This document shows positions 33,176 to 42,961 of a DNA stretch of 64,000 nt, in pieces. The DNA comes from JAPOXR01 sp965214695 (GTDB lineage: Bacteria; Pseudomonadota; Alphaproteobacteria; Rhodobacterales; Rhodobacteraceae). The notes below the pieces were generated by a model. The model saw only the letters and a program-made list of their open reading frames with translations. It was not told the DNA's origin and made no database searches. The stretch lies in contig OZ243967.1 of assembly GCA_965214695.1 (NCBI GenBank), positions 3,162,001 through 3,226,000 of the forward strand. The letters are read 5' to 3'. Each line of letters begins with the position of its first letter. Position 1 is the stretch's first letter. The translations under genes and the position numbers were made by a program.

Positions 33176-34984
33176 ATGCATTTGCCGAACCTCGACGATT
33201 CTCTCGCACTGTTGCAGACCATCTTCGGCTACGACCGGTTCCGGCCGGGGCAGGCGGAAATCATCACCGCATTGCTGGCAGGCGAGAATGTGCTGGCGGT
33301 GATGCCAACCGGCTCGGGCAAATCGATGTGCTACCAGCTTCCGGCCCTGGCGACCGAAAGCCTGTCGGTTGTGGTGTCACCGCTCATCGCCCTGATGCGT
33401 GACCAGGTGGCGGCGTTGCGCCTCAGCGGCGTGGCGGCCGGCGCGCTCAATTCGGCAACTCCCCGGGACGATGCCGCCGAGACACACCGTCTGCTGCGCG
33501 AGGGTCGTTTACGCCTGCTCTACATTTCGCCTGAACGGCTGATGCAGCCGAACGTGCTGGATGGACTCTCCCGCCACAACCCGACGCGGTTTGCCATCGA
33601 CGAGGCGCACTGCATCTCGCAATGGGGCCACGACTTTCGTCCGGACTACCGCCGCCTGGCGGAGTTGCCGGCGCATTTCCCTGACGCCCGCATCAGTGCC
33701 TTCACGGCAACCGCAGATGCCGTGACCCGACAGGATATCGTCGAGAGGTTGTTTGCAGGCCAGGCCAGGGTTTTCGTCGCCGGCTTCGACCGTCCGAACC
33801 TGCAACTCGGCATCGCCCCCCGGAATTCGGCGGCGAGGCAGATCGACGCGGTGCTGGACCGGCACCGCGGGCAATCCGGCATTGTCTACACCCTCTCGCG
33901 CAAGGAATCGGAACGAACGGCAGAGCGCCTGTCGTCGCAGGGGCGCACGGCACTGCCCTATCACGCCGGAATGGACCAGGAGGTCAGGGACCGGAACCAG
34001 GACCGGTTCCTGACCGAGGAAGGCGTCGTCATGGTGGCAACCATTGCCTTCGGCATGGGCATCGACAAGCCCGATGTCCGCTTTGTCCTTCACGCCAACA
34101 TCCCGTCCACCGTCGAGGCCTACTACCAGGAGATCGGCCGGGCCGGACGTGACGGTCTGCCGGCGGAAACCCTGATGCTCTACGGCATGGGAGATATCCG
34201 GCTTCGCCGCCTGATGATCGACGAGTCCGACCGGCCGGATGAGGTGAAGCGGGTGGAGCACCAGCGGCTCAACGCGTTGCTTGCCCTCTGCGAGACCACC
34301 GGCTGCCGGCGCCAGGCACTGCTCGGCTATTTCGGCGAGGCGTGCGATCCATGTGGCAATTGCGACCGCTGCCTCCACCCGGTCGAGACCATCGACGGCA
34401 TGGTGATCGCGCAAAAGGCGCTGTCGGCGGCGGTGCGTACGGGACAGCGGTTCGGCGCCGAGCACCTGATCGACATTCTGCGCGGCGATGCGACGGAGAA
34501 GGTTCGCCAGCACCGCCACAACCAGTTGCCGACATTCGGTGTCGGGGCGGATGTCCGAAAACCGCTTTGGCGTTCGTATCTGCGCCAGCTGGTGGCGGCC
34601 GATGTGCTCAAGATCGACATCGGCGGCTACGGCGCCTTGCAGCTGGGCAGTCGCGGCCGGGCGGTGTTGAAGGGAAACGAGAGCGTGGCTCTTCACGCCG
34701 AAGCCGCCGGCCAATCCAGAGACCGTGTGCGAAAGACGGAGAGTTTGCCGGCAAATGTCGATCCGGCACTGCTTGCCAAGCTCAAGCAGCTGCGGCTCGA
34801 GCTCGCAAGAGCCGACGGGGTACCGGCTTACGTCGTGTTCAATGACCGCAGCCTCCTCGACATGGCCGCACGGCAACCGCGAGACCTGGAACAGCTTGCC
34901 GACTGCCACGGGGTGGGCGCCCGGAAGCTGGAGCGCTATGGCAAGCGGTTTCTCCATGAAATCCTGGCCGCAACCAATGGCTGA
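33176..34984 (+). CDS. recQ: ATP-dependent DNA helicase RecQ
   Basis: The 602-residue 3'-5' helicase acts in recombination repair and fork restart. N-terminal RecQ motif 0 is IFGYDRFRPGQAEIITALL; Walker A is MPTGSGKSMCYQLP; motif II is AIDEAHCISQWGHDFRPDYR; motif VI is YYQEIGRAGRDGLPAETL. A zinc site (CETTGCRRQALLGYFGE, CDPCGNCDRC), an RQC winged helix and a C-terminal HRDC domain (LLAKLKQLRLELARADGVPA) follow. ATG 33176 is preferred over an earlier start because AGGAG lies 5 bp upstream. It is intact although it sits in an otherwise accessory stretch. Confidence 0.96.
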   Translation: MHLPNLDDSLALLQTIFGYDRFRPGQAEIITALLAGENVLAVMPTGSGKSMCYQLPALATESLSVVVSPLIALMRDQVAALRLSGVAAGALNSATPRDDAAETHRLLREGRLRLLYISPERLMQPNVLDGLSRHNPTRFAIDEAHCISQWGHDFRPDYRRLAELPAHFPDARISAFTATADAVTRQDIVERLFAGQARVFVAGFDRPNLQLGIAPRNSAARQIDAVLDRHRGQSGIVYTLSRKESERTAERLSSQGRTALPYHAGMDQEVRDRNQDRFLTEEGVVMVATIAFGMGIDKPDVRFVLHANIPSTVEAYYQEIGRAGRDGLPAETLMLYGMGDIRLRRLMIDESDRPDEVKRVEHQRLNALLALCETTGCRRQALLGYFGEACDPCGNCDRCLHPVETIDGMVIAQKALSAAVRTGQRFGAEHLIDILRGDATEKVRQHRHNQLPTFGVGADVRKPLWRSYLRQLVAADVLKIDIGGYGALQLGSRGRAVLKGNESVALHAEAAGQSRDRVRKTESLPANVDPALLAKLKQLRLELARADGVPAYVVFNDRSLLDMAARQPRDLEQLADCHGVGARKLERYGKRFLHEILAATNG

Positions 34985-35133
34985 CACGGCACTCTGTTGG
35001 AGATCGACCGGCGGATATTCGTCACCGATTCGAATTCCCGTGGCCTGAACTTCCAGAGGTCACAAGAAAGAAACCCCTGCCTATCTGTCTGATTTGCAAG
35101 GGTTTTCCCGTGGGTATGCCGCCGGTCAAACTG

Positions 35134-35484
35134 TCATTCTCGTATGGGAACCTTGTAATCCGGCTTGACGCCGAGCAGCGCAAAGGCCCGCGCCTGCACC
35201 GGGGTCGGGCTGGTGACGATCGAGATGAGGCTGCTCTCCTGGCCCGGCAGTCGCAGCTGGTTCAGTACCATGGTCGAGAGATCCTCCATGAGGGTACGGA
35301 AGCTGTGCACCGGATGGCCATCAGCGGTCAGCTTGCTCGCCGCCCTGTCCCTGGCACCCTCCGAGACCCTCGCCGGTGCCACCGGTGAGGCCCGCTCTTC
35401 CCGGGCACTCTCCGGCTCATCATCCTGGAAGAGTAGCGGCGCCAGTCGCCGCCGCAAATGCCATTCCACGTACAGGTGTTGATG
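35134..35484 (-). mobile_element. IS1634-type transposase, C-terminal fragment
   Basis: The minus-strand frame reads LYVEWHLRRRLAPLLFQDDE, then DGHPVHSFRTLMEDLSTMVL and FALLGVKPD. This is the conserved tail of IS1634/IS4-superfamily transposases (VEWHMRRRLAPLLF...; PVHSFRTLL.DL.T). The catalytic core is missing, so it is a relic. It lies between recQ and the TRAP operon, next to short repeats at 35492-35526. Confidence 0.72.
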
Positions 35485-35491
35485 CTGGTCC

Positions 35492-35526
35492 AAATTGACC
35501 CACCTTCCCCCTCCAAAATTGACCCA
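35492..35526. repeat. Two 11-bp direct repeats, possible IS terminus
   Basis: AAATTGACCCA occurs at 35492-35502 and again at 35516-35526, a 24-bp period. Short tandem repeats of this kind occur at IS21-type ends; here they abut the transposase relic. They might instead be binding sites upstream of the TRAP operon. Nothing else was recognised between 35527 and the dctP start at 35804. Confidence 0.45.
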
Positions 35527-35803
35527 TCTTGTGCCGTCTTTCCTTCCCGGTAGCCTATTCCCGGTAGTCCGCCCAGCGGGCGGGGGCCTCCGGCTCCATC
35601 ATCCCGGGTTCCTGCACCCCGCAGGCCAATTGGCGGTCAATGCCCGTTCTTCAACTTCAGGCGATGTACCTGTGCTGACATTCTGCTTCACGGTTTCCGG
35701 ATTTGGCCGTATCGTAGGTATCGAGGAACGATCGGGCGCAAGGCAAGACTGCATGTCCCTCGTGCTTCCCGATCGCGTTCCAGCAAGATCAGGGAGAAAA
35801 TCT

Positions 35804-36784
35804 ATGCGAAAAGTTCTTGGAGTCGTCAGTGCCATGATGATCGGATTGGGTGGGGCCGCCGGCGCTGCCGAATTGTCGCTGGCATATTTCATGGGACCCA
35901 AGCACCCCATGAACAATGCGGTCTTTACACCATTTGCAGAGAAACTTGCAGAGGTTTCCGGCGGTGAATTGACCGTCAAGCAGTTTCCGGGTGGAGCATT
36001 GAACTCGGTTCCGCCCAAGCAGTATTCCATACTGCTGGACGGCGTGGCCGACATCGTCTTCACCCTGCCCGGTTACACCGGCGAAGTCTTCCCGATGACC
36101 AACGTCATCAACCTGCCGGGCCTTTGTTCCGACTCGATCACCTGCACGGCTGCGCTGCAGCGCGCCAGTGACATGCTCGAGACCGAATACAATGCCAGGG
36201 TCCTGGCAATCTGGGCGAACTCGCCGCCGATTCTTCTGACCAGGGACAAGCCGGTCCGTACACTCGAGGATTTGCAGGGCCTGAAGCTGCGGGTCACGTC
36301 TTCAGGCCAGGTGCCCTTCGTGAAGGCGCTGGGAGCAAGCCCGGTAGGTCAACCGGTAAGCGTAATCAACCAGAACCTGGCCAATGGCGTGATCGATGCG
36401 ATTTCCATCGATCCTTCCGGAATCGGATCCTTCAAGCTGCACGAAGTCGCCAATTACCTGACCACCTGGTTCCCGGGCTCGGGCTCGGCATTCGTGCTCC
36501 TGCTCAACCAGGATGTGTATGACGGGATGACCGACCAGCAGCGAGCCTGGATTGACGCCGCCGCCGATGCATCGCTCGCCGAAAGCGGTGCCACAGGTTT
36601 TGCCGCCTCAACAAAGCGCGGCCTGGAAATCGCCAGGGAAGCCGGCCTGGAATTCATCGAGATCAGCGACGAGGAAAAGGCTCGCTGGAATGCTGTAATC
36701 GACGAAACTCTTCCGGGAGTGCTGGCGCAACCCGCAGGTTCGGGCACCATCGCCGATGTCTTTGACGTGATGAAGGGCGGTTAG
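35804..36784 (+). CDS. dctP: TRAP transporter solute-binding protein (DctP type)
   Basis: The 326-residue periplasmic receptor has a signal peptide of about 22 residues (VLGVVSAMMIGLGGAAGAAE) and a TRAP receptor fold (YFMGPKHPMNNAVFTPFAEK; FPGGALNSVPPKQYSILLDG; LEDLQGLKLRVTSSGQVPF, where the conserved Arg pairs with the substrate carboxylate). ATG 35804 follows AGGGAGA. It heads dctPQM, followed by a flavin monooxygenase, ALDH and an iron ADH. The ligand is probably a carboxylate used by those enzymes. Confidence 0.94.
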   Translation: MRKVLGVVSAMMIGLGGAAGAAELSLAYFMGPKHPMNNAVFTPFAEKLAEVSGGELTVKQFPGGALNSVPPKQYSILLDGVADIVFTLPGYTGEVFPMTNVINLPGLCSDSITCTAALQRASDMLETEYNARVLAIWANSPPILLTRDKPVRTLEDLQGLKLRVTSSGQVPFVKALGASPVGQPVSVINQNLANGVIDAISIDPSGIGSFKLHEVANYLTTWFPGSGSAFVLLLNQDVYDGMTDQQRAWIDAAADASLAESGATGFAASTKRGLEIAREAGLEFIEISDEEKARWNAVIDETLPGVLAQPAGSGTIADVFDVMKGG

Positions 36785-36787
36785 GCC

Positions 36788-37306
36788 TTGGCAGAAAGGC
36801 CGGATCAGATTTCCCGGTTCGACAAGGGGCTCGGCCTGCTGGCCGGGCTCTTTGCCGTGGCCGGGGGATTTGGAATACTGGTCCTGCTGGGTGTCACGGT
36901 CATTGCGGTATTTTGGCGCTACGCATTGAACGCGCCGATCTTCGGGATCGAGGACATCTCCATCGTGACGCTGACCGTCGTTGCTGCTGGCGCTGTCAGT
37001 TTTGGTGGCCGGAAGGGCGCACATGTCTCGATCGACCTGATCGACCGCTTCTTTCCGGCGCGCGTGACCCGTGTCACCGACACGGTCATGTATCTCTTGG
37101 CAGCCGCGATATGCTTCCTGGCCGTCTATGCGCTCTTCACCCGGGCTTGCGGGATCGAGAAGGCCTGCATCACCTCCAACCTCGCGATCGAACACCGGCC
37201 GTTCTTCTGGGTGCTTGCCGGGGCGCTGATGATTTACGCGCTGCAGCTGGCGGTTCATTTCCTCCGCTCCGTGATCGGACCGGCACCTGATGAAGCGCCG
37301 GACTGA
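36788..37306 (+). CDS. dctQ: TRAP transporter small membrane subunit (DctQ type), TTG start
   Basis: The 172-residue protein has four membrane helices (GLLAGLFAVAGGFGILVLLG; IVTLTVVAAGAVSFG with GRKGAHVSIDL; MYLLAAAICFLAVYALFT; LAGALMIYALQLAVHFL). The GAHVSIDL segment is the DctQ signature. No ATG exists near the N-terminus; TTG 36788 is the best start, 3 bp after the dctP stop. It overlaps dctM by 1 bp (TGATG). Confidence 0.92.
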   Translation: MAERPDQISRFDKGLGLLAGLFAVAGGFGILVLLGVTVIAVFWRYALNAPIFGIEDISIVTLTVVAAGAVSFGGRKGAHVSIDLIDRFFPARVTRVTDTVMYLLAAAICFLAVYALFTRACGIEKACITSNLAIEHRPFFWVLAGALMIYALQLAVHFLRSVIGPAPDEAPD

Positions 37307-38613
37307 TGGACGGCTCCACGCTGGCCCTGCTCGGGTTCGGGGCCCTGTTCATCCTGCTGTTCATCCGCATGCCAGTCGGCGTTGCGATGCTGCTTGTCGG
37401 GACGGCCGGAATCTGGATGATCCGCAAGCAGGCCGCGCTTCCGAAACTTGCCGGTGAGATCTTCGCCGAGGCCTCGAACTACCCGCTGACCATCATTCCG
37501 CTCTTTGTCCTGATGGGCAACCTGGCTGGCGTTTCGGGAATGAGCCGCGATCTCTACGACGCCGCCCATTCCTGGCTCGGCCACCTGAAGGGCGGGCTGG
37601 CGAGTGCCACGGTGGTCGGCTGCGCCGGTTTTTCGGCGTTGTCCGGCTCTTCGCTTGCAGCCGCCCTGACCATGGGGCGCGTCAGTCTTCCACAGATGCA
37701 ACGCTACAAATACCATGACGGGCTGGCCACCGGAGCGATCGCGGCCGGCGGCACACTCGGCATCCTCATTCCGCCCTCGGCCGGCTTCGTGATCTACGCG
37801 ATCCTGACCGAGGAGAGCATCGGGCGGCTGTTCATGGCAGGTGTGCTTCCGGGGCTGCTCCTGACCATGATGTTCATCCTGGCGGTCTGGGTCGTCGTTT
37901 CGCTTGATCCGGGTAAGGCCCCCGGAGGTGGCGCGCGGGTCCCGGCGGGCGTTCGCATTCGTGCACTGGGTCGATCCGGCTGGATCATCGGGATCATCGT
38001 GTTGACCATCGGGGGAATCTACACCGGCATCTTCTCGGCCATCGAGGCCGCCGGCATCGGGGCATTCCTGGCGCTGCTGGTCACGATCATCCGTGGAAAG
38101 GCCAGCTGGCGCAACATCCGCGAAGTCACGGAGAGCACCCTGAAGTCTTCGGGCACCGTGTTCATGATCCTGTTCGGCGCGTTCGTCTTCAAGACTTTCA
38201 TCGGTTTCACGGCAGTCACCCATGACCTGTCCCTGTGGGTCGAAGCCCAGGGGTTCAGCGGCATGCAGGTGGTGATTGCCTTTCTCGCAATCTTCATCAT
38301 CCTCGGAATGTTCATGGACGGTTTCGCCATCCTTGTCCTGACGGTACCCTTCGTTCAGCCGATCATCGAACCCCTCGGGGTCAATATGATCTGGTTCGGG
38401 GTCCTGATGGTCATCGTGCTGGAAATGGGGCTGATCTCGCCTCCGGTCGGGATGAATGTCTTCGTGGTCAAGGGCATTGCACCGACGGTTCCGCTGGGAG
38501 TCATCTTCCGTGGCATCTGGCCATTCTGGTTTGCCATGCTGGCCGTTGTCAGTTGCGTGCTGATGCTGCCGGAGTTGGCCCTGCTGTTACCTGACACGAT
38601 GTTCGGAAGGTGA
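37306..38613 (+). CDS. dctM: TRAP transporter large permease (DctM type)
   Basis: The 435-residue, about 12-helix permease has FILLFIRMPVGVAMLLVGTA at the N-terminus, PLFVLMGNLAGVSGMSRDLY, GTLGILIPPSAGFVIYAILT (the conserved helix-break motif) and LISPPVGMNVFVVKGIAPTV near the C-terminus. It imports the DctP-bound substrate with sodium. It starts within the dctQ stop, consistent with one mRNA. Confidence 0.95.
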   Translation: MDGSTLALLGFGALFILLFIRMPVGVAMLLVGTAGIWMIRKQAALPKLAGEIFAEASNYPLTIIPLFVLMGNLAGVSGMSRDLYDAAHSWLGHLKGGLASATVVGCAGFSALSGSSLAAALTMGRVSLPQMQRYKYHDGLATGAIAAGGTLGILIPPSAGFVIYAILTEESIGRLFMAGVLPGLLLTMMFILAVWVVVSLDPGKAPGGGARVPAGVRIRALGRSGWIIGIIVLTIGGIYTGIFSAIEAAGIGAFLALLVTIIRGKASWRNIREVTESTLKSSGTVFMILFGAFVFKTFIGFTAVTHDLSLWVEAQGFSGMQVVIAFLAIFIILGMFMDGFAILVLTVPFVQPIIEPLGVNMIWFGVLMVIVLEMGLISPPVGMNVFVVKGIAPTVPLGVIFRGIWPFWFAMLAVVSCVLMLPELALLLPDTMFGR

Positions 38614-38818
38614 ACGCAACAGGCGGGTGCTGTCATGGTCGCATTCAGCAAGACGCATGGGAGGGGCAACGGATGCCCGGCAAATTTCGGACCACGCGCG
38701 GGCCGCCAGGAGGAGACATTCCTGGTCGGGAGATCTGCCAAATGAACAGGACGCTGCCCTCCGGATCCCTGTCATGGCCAACCGGGTTCCGGGCCGGGCC
38801 AGACCCATCCCTGCCGGC

Positions 38819-40387
38819 ATGAGCGAGGTCGTCATTGCCGGCGGTGGTCCGGTTGGTCTCGGCCTGGCGATCGACCTGGCGCTCAGGGGCGTGACCAGCA
38901 CCGTCCTCGAACGGTCCGAATCGCTGCACGGAATTCCGAAGGGGCAGAACCTCACGCAACGCACAGGCGAGCATCTTCGGGCCTGGGGTGTTTCGCAGGC
39001 CGTGCGGGATGCCAGCCCGATTCCCCCGGAATTCGGAAATGCGGGGCTGGTAACCCATGGCAGTCTCCTGGGCCGCTATCACTACGACTGGTTCCGTCGC
39101 TCAAGGGTCGGTGCCTATTACTTTGCCGAGAACGAACGACTGCCCCAGTACATCCTGGAGCGAATTCTCCGGGACCGGGCATCGGAACTGCCGGAGATCA
39201 CCCTGGTCACCGGGGCAAGGGTCACCGGCGTCGAACAGGATACATCGACGGTCCTGGTCCGGTACGAAACGACCCGCAACGAGCGCCGGCGCGTGCGCGC
39301 AGAATTCTGCGCAGGTTGTGACGGCGCCCGTTCCATTACCCGCGAGCACGCCGGAATCAGGAGCGATACCGACCGCGAGGGACCCCGAATGGCCCTGCTG
39401 GTGTTCCGGTCGATGGAACTGCATGATCTCCTTGCACGCTTTCCTGGAAAGTCAATCTTCAACGTCATGAACCCCGACATGGAGGGCTACTGGCAGTTCC
39501 TGGGGCGGGTCGACCTCAATGGGGGTTGGTTCTTCCACTCCCCAGTGCCGGAAGGCACCACCAGGGAGAACTTCGACTTTCATGCCTTCCTGCATCGGGT
39601 GGTCGGCACGGAGTTCGCCCTGGATTTCGAGCATGTCGGCTTCTGGGACCTCAGGATAAGCCAGGCCAGGTCCTATCGAAGCGGCCGCATCTTCATTGCC
39701 GGCGATGCCTGTCACAGCCATCCGCCATACGGTGGCTACGGCATCAACACCGGGCTTGAAGACGCACGAAACCTCGGCTGGAAACTTGAGGCGGCGCTGA
39801 ATGGCTGGGCGGGCAAGGGTCTTCTCGACAGCTACAGCCTGGAGCGGCATCCGGTCTTCGAGTCGGTCAATGCAGACTTCATTTCGCCGATGATCGATGA
39901 TTTCCGGGAATTCACGGCCAGCTATTCTCCCGCCCGTGACCTCGAAGCATTCGAGGCCGCCTGGGCTGGCCGGGCCAGCGCAGATGATTCCGGTGTCACG
40001 CAGTTCCTGCCACACTATGCCGGCTCTCCGATTGTTGCGGGGGCGGGCGGCGCCCGCCCCGGCGCCCGCGGCGTGCATGAATTCACTGCCCGGCCAGGCC
40101 ATCACCTCGCCCCGAACCATGTTCCGGGAGAAGATTTGTGGAACCTGTTGGGGACCGGCTTCACCCTGGTGGATCTGTCCGGCAACGCCGAACTCTCGAG
40201 GCACTTCGAGCAGACTGCGCGGGCCCGCGGCATCCCCCTCGGGATCGTGACACTTGCAGACCCCCGGTTTGCCGGGGTTTACGGATGCGAAGCAATGCTG
40301 GTCCGCCCGGACCAATTCCTGGCCTGGGTCGGAGCCGGCGGGCATGTGGATGTGAAAACCGTTCTCGACATCGCAACAGGAGCTTGA
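38819..40387 (+). CDS. Class A flavoprotein monooxygenase (phenol/aromatic hydroxylase-like)
   Basis: The ~522-residue FAD- and NAD(P)H-dependent hydroxylase has the Rossmann motif VVIAGGGPVGLGLAIDLALR at the N-terminus, the DG motif FCAGCDGARSITRE and the GD motif RIFIAGDACHSHPPYGGYGI. A thioredoxin-like C-terminal part resembles that of PheA/TfdB hydroxylases. The start is ATG 38819 (MSEVVIAGGG); an in-frame ATG at 38774 would add 15 residues. With the downstream ALDH and ADH it suggests a degradation route for an aromatic or other ring compound brought in by the TRAP system. Substrate unknown. Confidence 0.88.
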   Translation: MSEVVIAGGGPVGLGLAIDLALRGVTSTVLERSESLHGIPKGQNLTQRTGEHLRAWGVSQAVRDASPIPPEFGNAGLVTHGSLLGRYHYDWFRRSRVGAYYFAENERLPQYILERILRDRASELPEITLVTGARVTGVEQDTSTVLVRYETTRNERRRVRAEFCAGCDGARSITREHAGIRSDTDREGPRMALLVFRSMELHDLLARFPGKSIFNVMNPDMEGYWQFLGRVDLNGGWFFHSPVPEGTTRENFDFHAFLHRVVGTEFALDFEHVGFWDLRISQARSYRSGRIFIAGDACHSHPPYGGYGINTGLEDARNLGWKLEAALNGWAGKGLLDSYSLERHPVFESVNADFISPMIDDFREFTASYSPARDLEAFEAAWAGRASADDSGVTQFLPHYAGSPIVAGAGGARPGARGVHEFTARPGHHLAPNHVPGEDLWNLLGTGFTLVDLSGNAELSRHFEQTARARGIPLGIVTLADPRFAGVYGCEAMLVRPDQFLAWVGAGGHVDVKTVLDIATGA

Positions 40388-40397
40388 GGAGAGGGAT

Positions 40398-41855
40398 ATG
40401 GGGGAACCACGAGGGTGCCACTACATTTCAGGCAGCTGGCTCGCAGATGCGCCCAACGGAATGATAACGGTCCTGAACCCCTCGGATTGCTCGAGAATTG
40501 CCGAGGCACCCACGGGTTCGGAATCGCTTGCCGAACAGGCGGTCATGGCGGCACACGGCGCCTTCGAAACCAGCTCCTGGGCCCATGAGCCGCGGCTTCG
40601 GTCCGCCGCACTTCTGGAATTTGCCGATATCCTCGAAGCGCGGGCCGGGGAAATTGCCGAATTGATGGCGCAGGAGAACGGCAAGGTGCTGGGCCAGGCC
40701 CGCCACGAAGTCGCTGCCGGTCATGGTGAAGCCAGATACTACGCCGGCATTGCCCGCAACGTCTTCGGTCGGACCTTCGAGAGCGGTGCAGGCCGGATGA
40801 GCTTGATGACCCGGGAGCCGGCGGGCGTCGTTTCCGCAATCGTGCCGTGGAATGCGCCTGTCACCCTGCTCGTCAGGTCGGTCGCGCCGGCGCTCGCGGC
40901 TGGCTGCACGGTGATCGTCAAACCCGCCCCGCAGACCCCGCTGACGAATGCGGCGGTGATGGCCTGTTTTGATGCCGTTTCCTCGATTCCGGAAGGAGTC
41001 ATCAACTCGGTCAACGAGTTCGGCATGGAGGTCGGCAGGGTATTGTCATCCCATCCCCGGATCGACGTGGTCTCGTTCACCGGCTCGACCCGCACTGGCC
41101 GGGTAATCATGGCCAATGCCGCCCATACCATCAAGCATGTCTCGCTTGAACTTGGTGGCAAGGCCCCCGCCATCGTCTTCGACGACGCCGATCTCGACCG
41201 GGCGGCAGCCGAGATCAAGCGGGGATCACTGGCGCTGAACGGGCAAATGTGCACCTGTGTCAGCCGGGTCCTCGTCCAGGATGGCGTATATGGCGAGATG
41301 AAGGAACGGCTGCGCAATCTCTATGAAACCACCAGGGTCGGAGACGCGCGGGCACCGGGCACGGAGCTGGGCCCGGTCATCGACAAGCCCGCCCAGCAAC
41401 GGTTGCTGGGCATTATCGATCATGCCGCAAAGGAGGCAAACCTCGTCGTGCGCGGCATGGCGGGCACCGGCGAGCTGTCCCGGGGCTTTTTCGTGACCCC
41501 CACCATGTTCGAGATCGGCGATGTGACCCATGACCTCGTGCAGGAAGAGTTGTTCGGGCCGGTCGTTTCGCTCGAACGCTTCACGACCGAACAGGAAGCG
41601 GTCCGCAAATCCAATGCCACGAGGTTCGGTCTGGCGGCATCGGTCTACACCAGGGATCTCGATGTCTCGATGCGGATGGGGCGCAGGCTCAAATTCGGAA
41701 CCGTCTGGTTCAATTGCCACAACCGGTTGCTTGCCGAGGTGGAAACCGGTGGCTACCGCCAGAGCGGGATCGGTCGGTTGCACGGGATCGAGGCAATGAA
41801 CGATTTTCTCGAGACCAAGCACATCTACTACGAGGTCGATGGCCAATGCCGTTGA
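40398..41855 (+). CDS. NAD(P)-dependent aldehyde dehydrogenase
   Basis: This 485-residue canonical ALDH has the Asn of VPWNAPVTLLVRSVAPALAA, nucleotide-binding KPAPQTPLTN and FTGSTRTGR, the general base in SLELGGKAPAIVFDDADLD and the catalytic Cys in LNGQMCTCVSR. It follows the monooxygenase by 10 bp and overlaps the iron ADH by 10 bp. It belongs with vanillin, succinate-semialdehyde or betaine aldehyde type enzymes, but the substrate cannot be assigned. Confidence 0.92.
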   Translation: MGEPRGCHYISGSWLADAPNGMITVLNPSDCSRIAEAPTGSESLAEQAVMAAHGAFETSSWAHEPRLRSAALLEFADILEARAGEIAELMAQENGKVLGQARHEVAAGHGEARYYAGIARNVFGRTFESGAGRMSLMTREPAGVVSAIVPWNAPVTLLVRSVAPALAAGCTVIVKPAPQTPLTNAAVMACFDAVSSIPEGVINSVNEFGMEVGRVLSSHPRIDVVSFTGSTRTGRVIMANAAHTIKHVSLELGGKAPAIVFDDADLDRAAAEIKRGSLALNGQMCTCVSRVLVQDGVYGEMKERLRNLYETTRVGDARAPGTELGPVIDKPAQQRLLGIIDHAAKEANLVVRGMAGTGELSRGFFVTPTMFEIGDVTHDLVQEELFGPVVSLERFTTEQEAVRKSNATRFGLAASVYTRDLDVSMRMGRRLKFGTVWFNCHNRLLAEVETGGYRQSGIGRLHGIEAMNDFLETKHIYYEVDGQCR

Positions 41856-42961
41856 TCGAGTACCTGTCACGCATCCACTTCGACTTCGGCGCCGTCTCGA
41901 GGCTGGGTGACCACATTGCGGAGATGGGCCTGGGCCGGCCGCTTCTCGTAACCGACCAGGGGGTCGCCAATGCCGGAATCCTCCAGCGCGTACTCGACGC
42001 GGCGAAGCCCTCTGTCCCGGTCGTGTATGACGGCACGACCGGCAACCCGACCGAGCAATCCCTGCTTGAATGTCTGCAAATCTGGCATGACCGGGGCTGT
42101 GACGGGATCATTGCGCTGGGTGGTGGCTCGCCGATCGATCTGGCCAAGGCGATCGCCCTCTTGTCGAGTCATGGCGGCAGCCTCGCGGATCATGGCGTCG
42201 GAAAGGATGGATCCGACCGGATCGGACAGGTGTCGCCCCAGATCGCGATTCCGACCGCGGCAGGCACCGGGGCCGAAGTCGGTCGAGCCTGCGTGATGAC
42301 CCTGCTCGATGGCTCGGTATCGGTCGCCGTCAACCTGAACATGGTGGCCGATGTGGTGATCTGTGATCCCGAACTCACCCTGTCGCTGTCGCCCGGGCTG
42401 ACAGCGGCCACCGGAATTGATGCACTGGCTCACGGCGTCGAATCCTGTTGCAGCTCCCTTGAAAACCCGCCTGCCGCGGCCATCGGACTCGAAGCCGCTC
42501 GCCGGGCGGCAAGGTGGTTGCCGGTCGCCGTCGAGGACGGAAGCAACCGCGAGGCCCGCTGCCAGATGATGATGGCCGCCCTGATGGGGGGAATGTGCCT
42601 TCAGAAGTCCCTCGGCGGCGCACATGCGATGGCGGCACCCCTGGGAGAACTCGGCCTCCATCACGGAACCCTGATCGGCATCCTGCTGCCGCACATCCTC
42701 GGCTTCAACGATGGCCATGCCGATGCCGCCTTCGCCGATATTCGCCAGGCAATGCGTGTTCCCGCATACCGGGGCCTGCAGGAGTGGATGACCGATTTTG
42801 TGCGAGAACTCGGCCTGCCGACACAGCTTGGTGAATTGGGGATTGAACCGGATCTCCTTCCCGGGATCGCCGGGAAAGCCTCTGTGAACCACCTTTCCGC
42901 CACCAATGCCCGGCCCGCCAGCGCCGGGGACTACCTCGGCATGCTGAAGGACGCGATGTGA
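41846..42961 (+). CDS. Iron-containing alcohol dehydrogenase
   Basis: The 371-residue group III ADH binds NAD(P) through IIALGGGSPIDLAKAIALLS and a metal through residues in PTAAGTGAEVGRACVMTLLD, IDALAHGVESCCSS and GGAHAMAAPLGELGLHHG (His cluster) plus ILLPH. Maleylacetate reductases of aromatic pathways are in the same superfamily, so a ring-cleavage role is possible, but the motifs look closer to general alcohol dehydrogenases. It is the last gene of the TRAP-linked operon. Start ATG 41846 lies inside the ALDH end. Confidence 0.9.
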   Translation: MPLIEYLSRIHFDFGAVSRLGDHIAEMGLGRPLLVTDQGVANAGILQRVLDAAKPSVPVVYDGTTGNPTEQSLLECLQIWHDRGCDGIIALGGGSPIDLAKAIALLSSHGGSLADHGVGKDGSDRIGQVSPQIAIPTAAGTGAEVGRACVMTLLDGSVSVAVNLNMVADVVICDPELTLSLSPGLTAATGIDALAHGVESCCSSLENPPAAAIGLEAARRAARWLPVAVEDGSNREARCQMMMAALMGGMCLQKSLGGAHAMAAPLGELGLHHGTLIGILLPHILGFNDGHADAAFADIRQAMRVPAYRGLQEWMTDFVRELGLPTQLGELGIEPDLLPGIAGKASVNHLSATNARPASAGDYLGMLKDAM

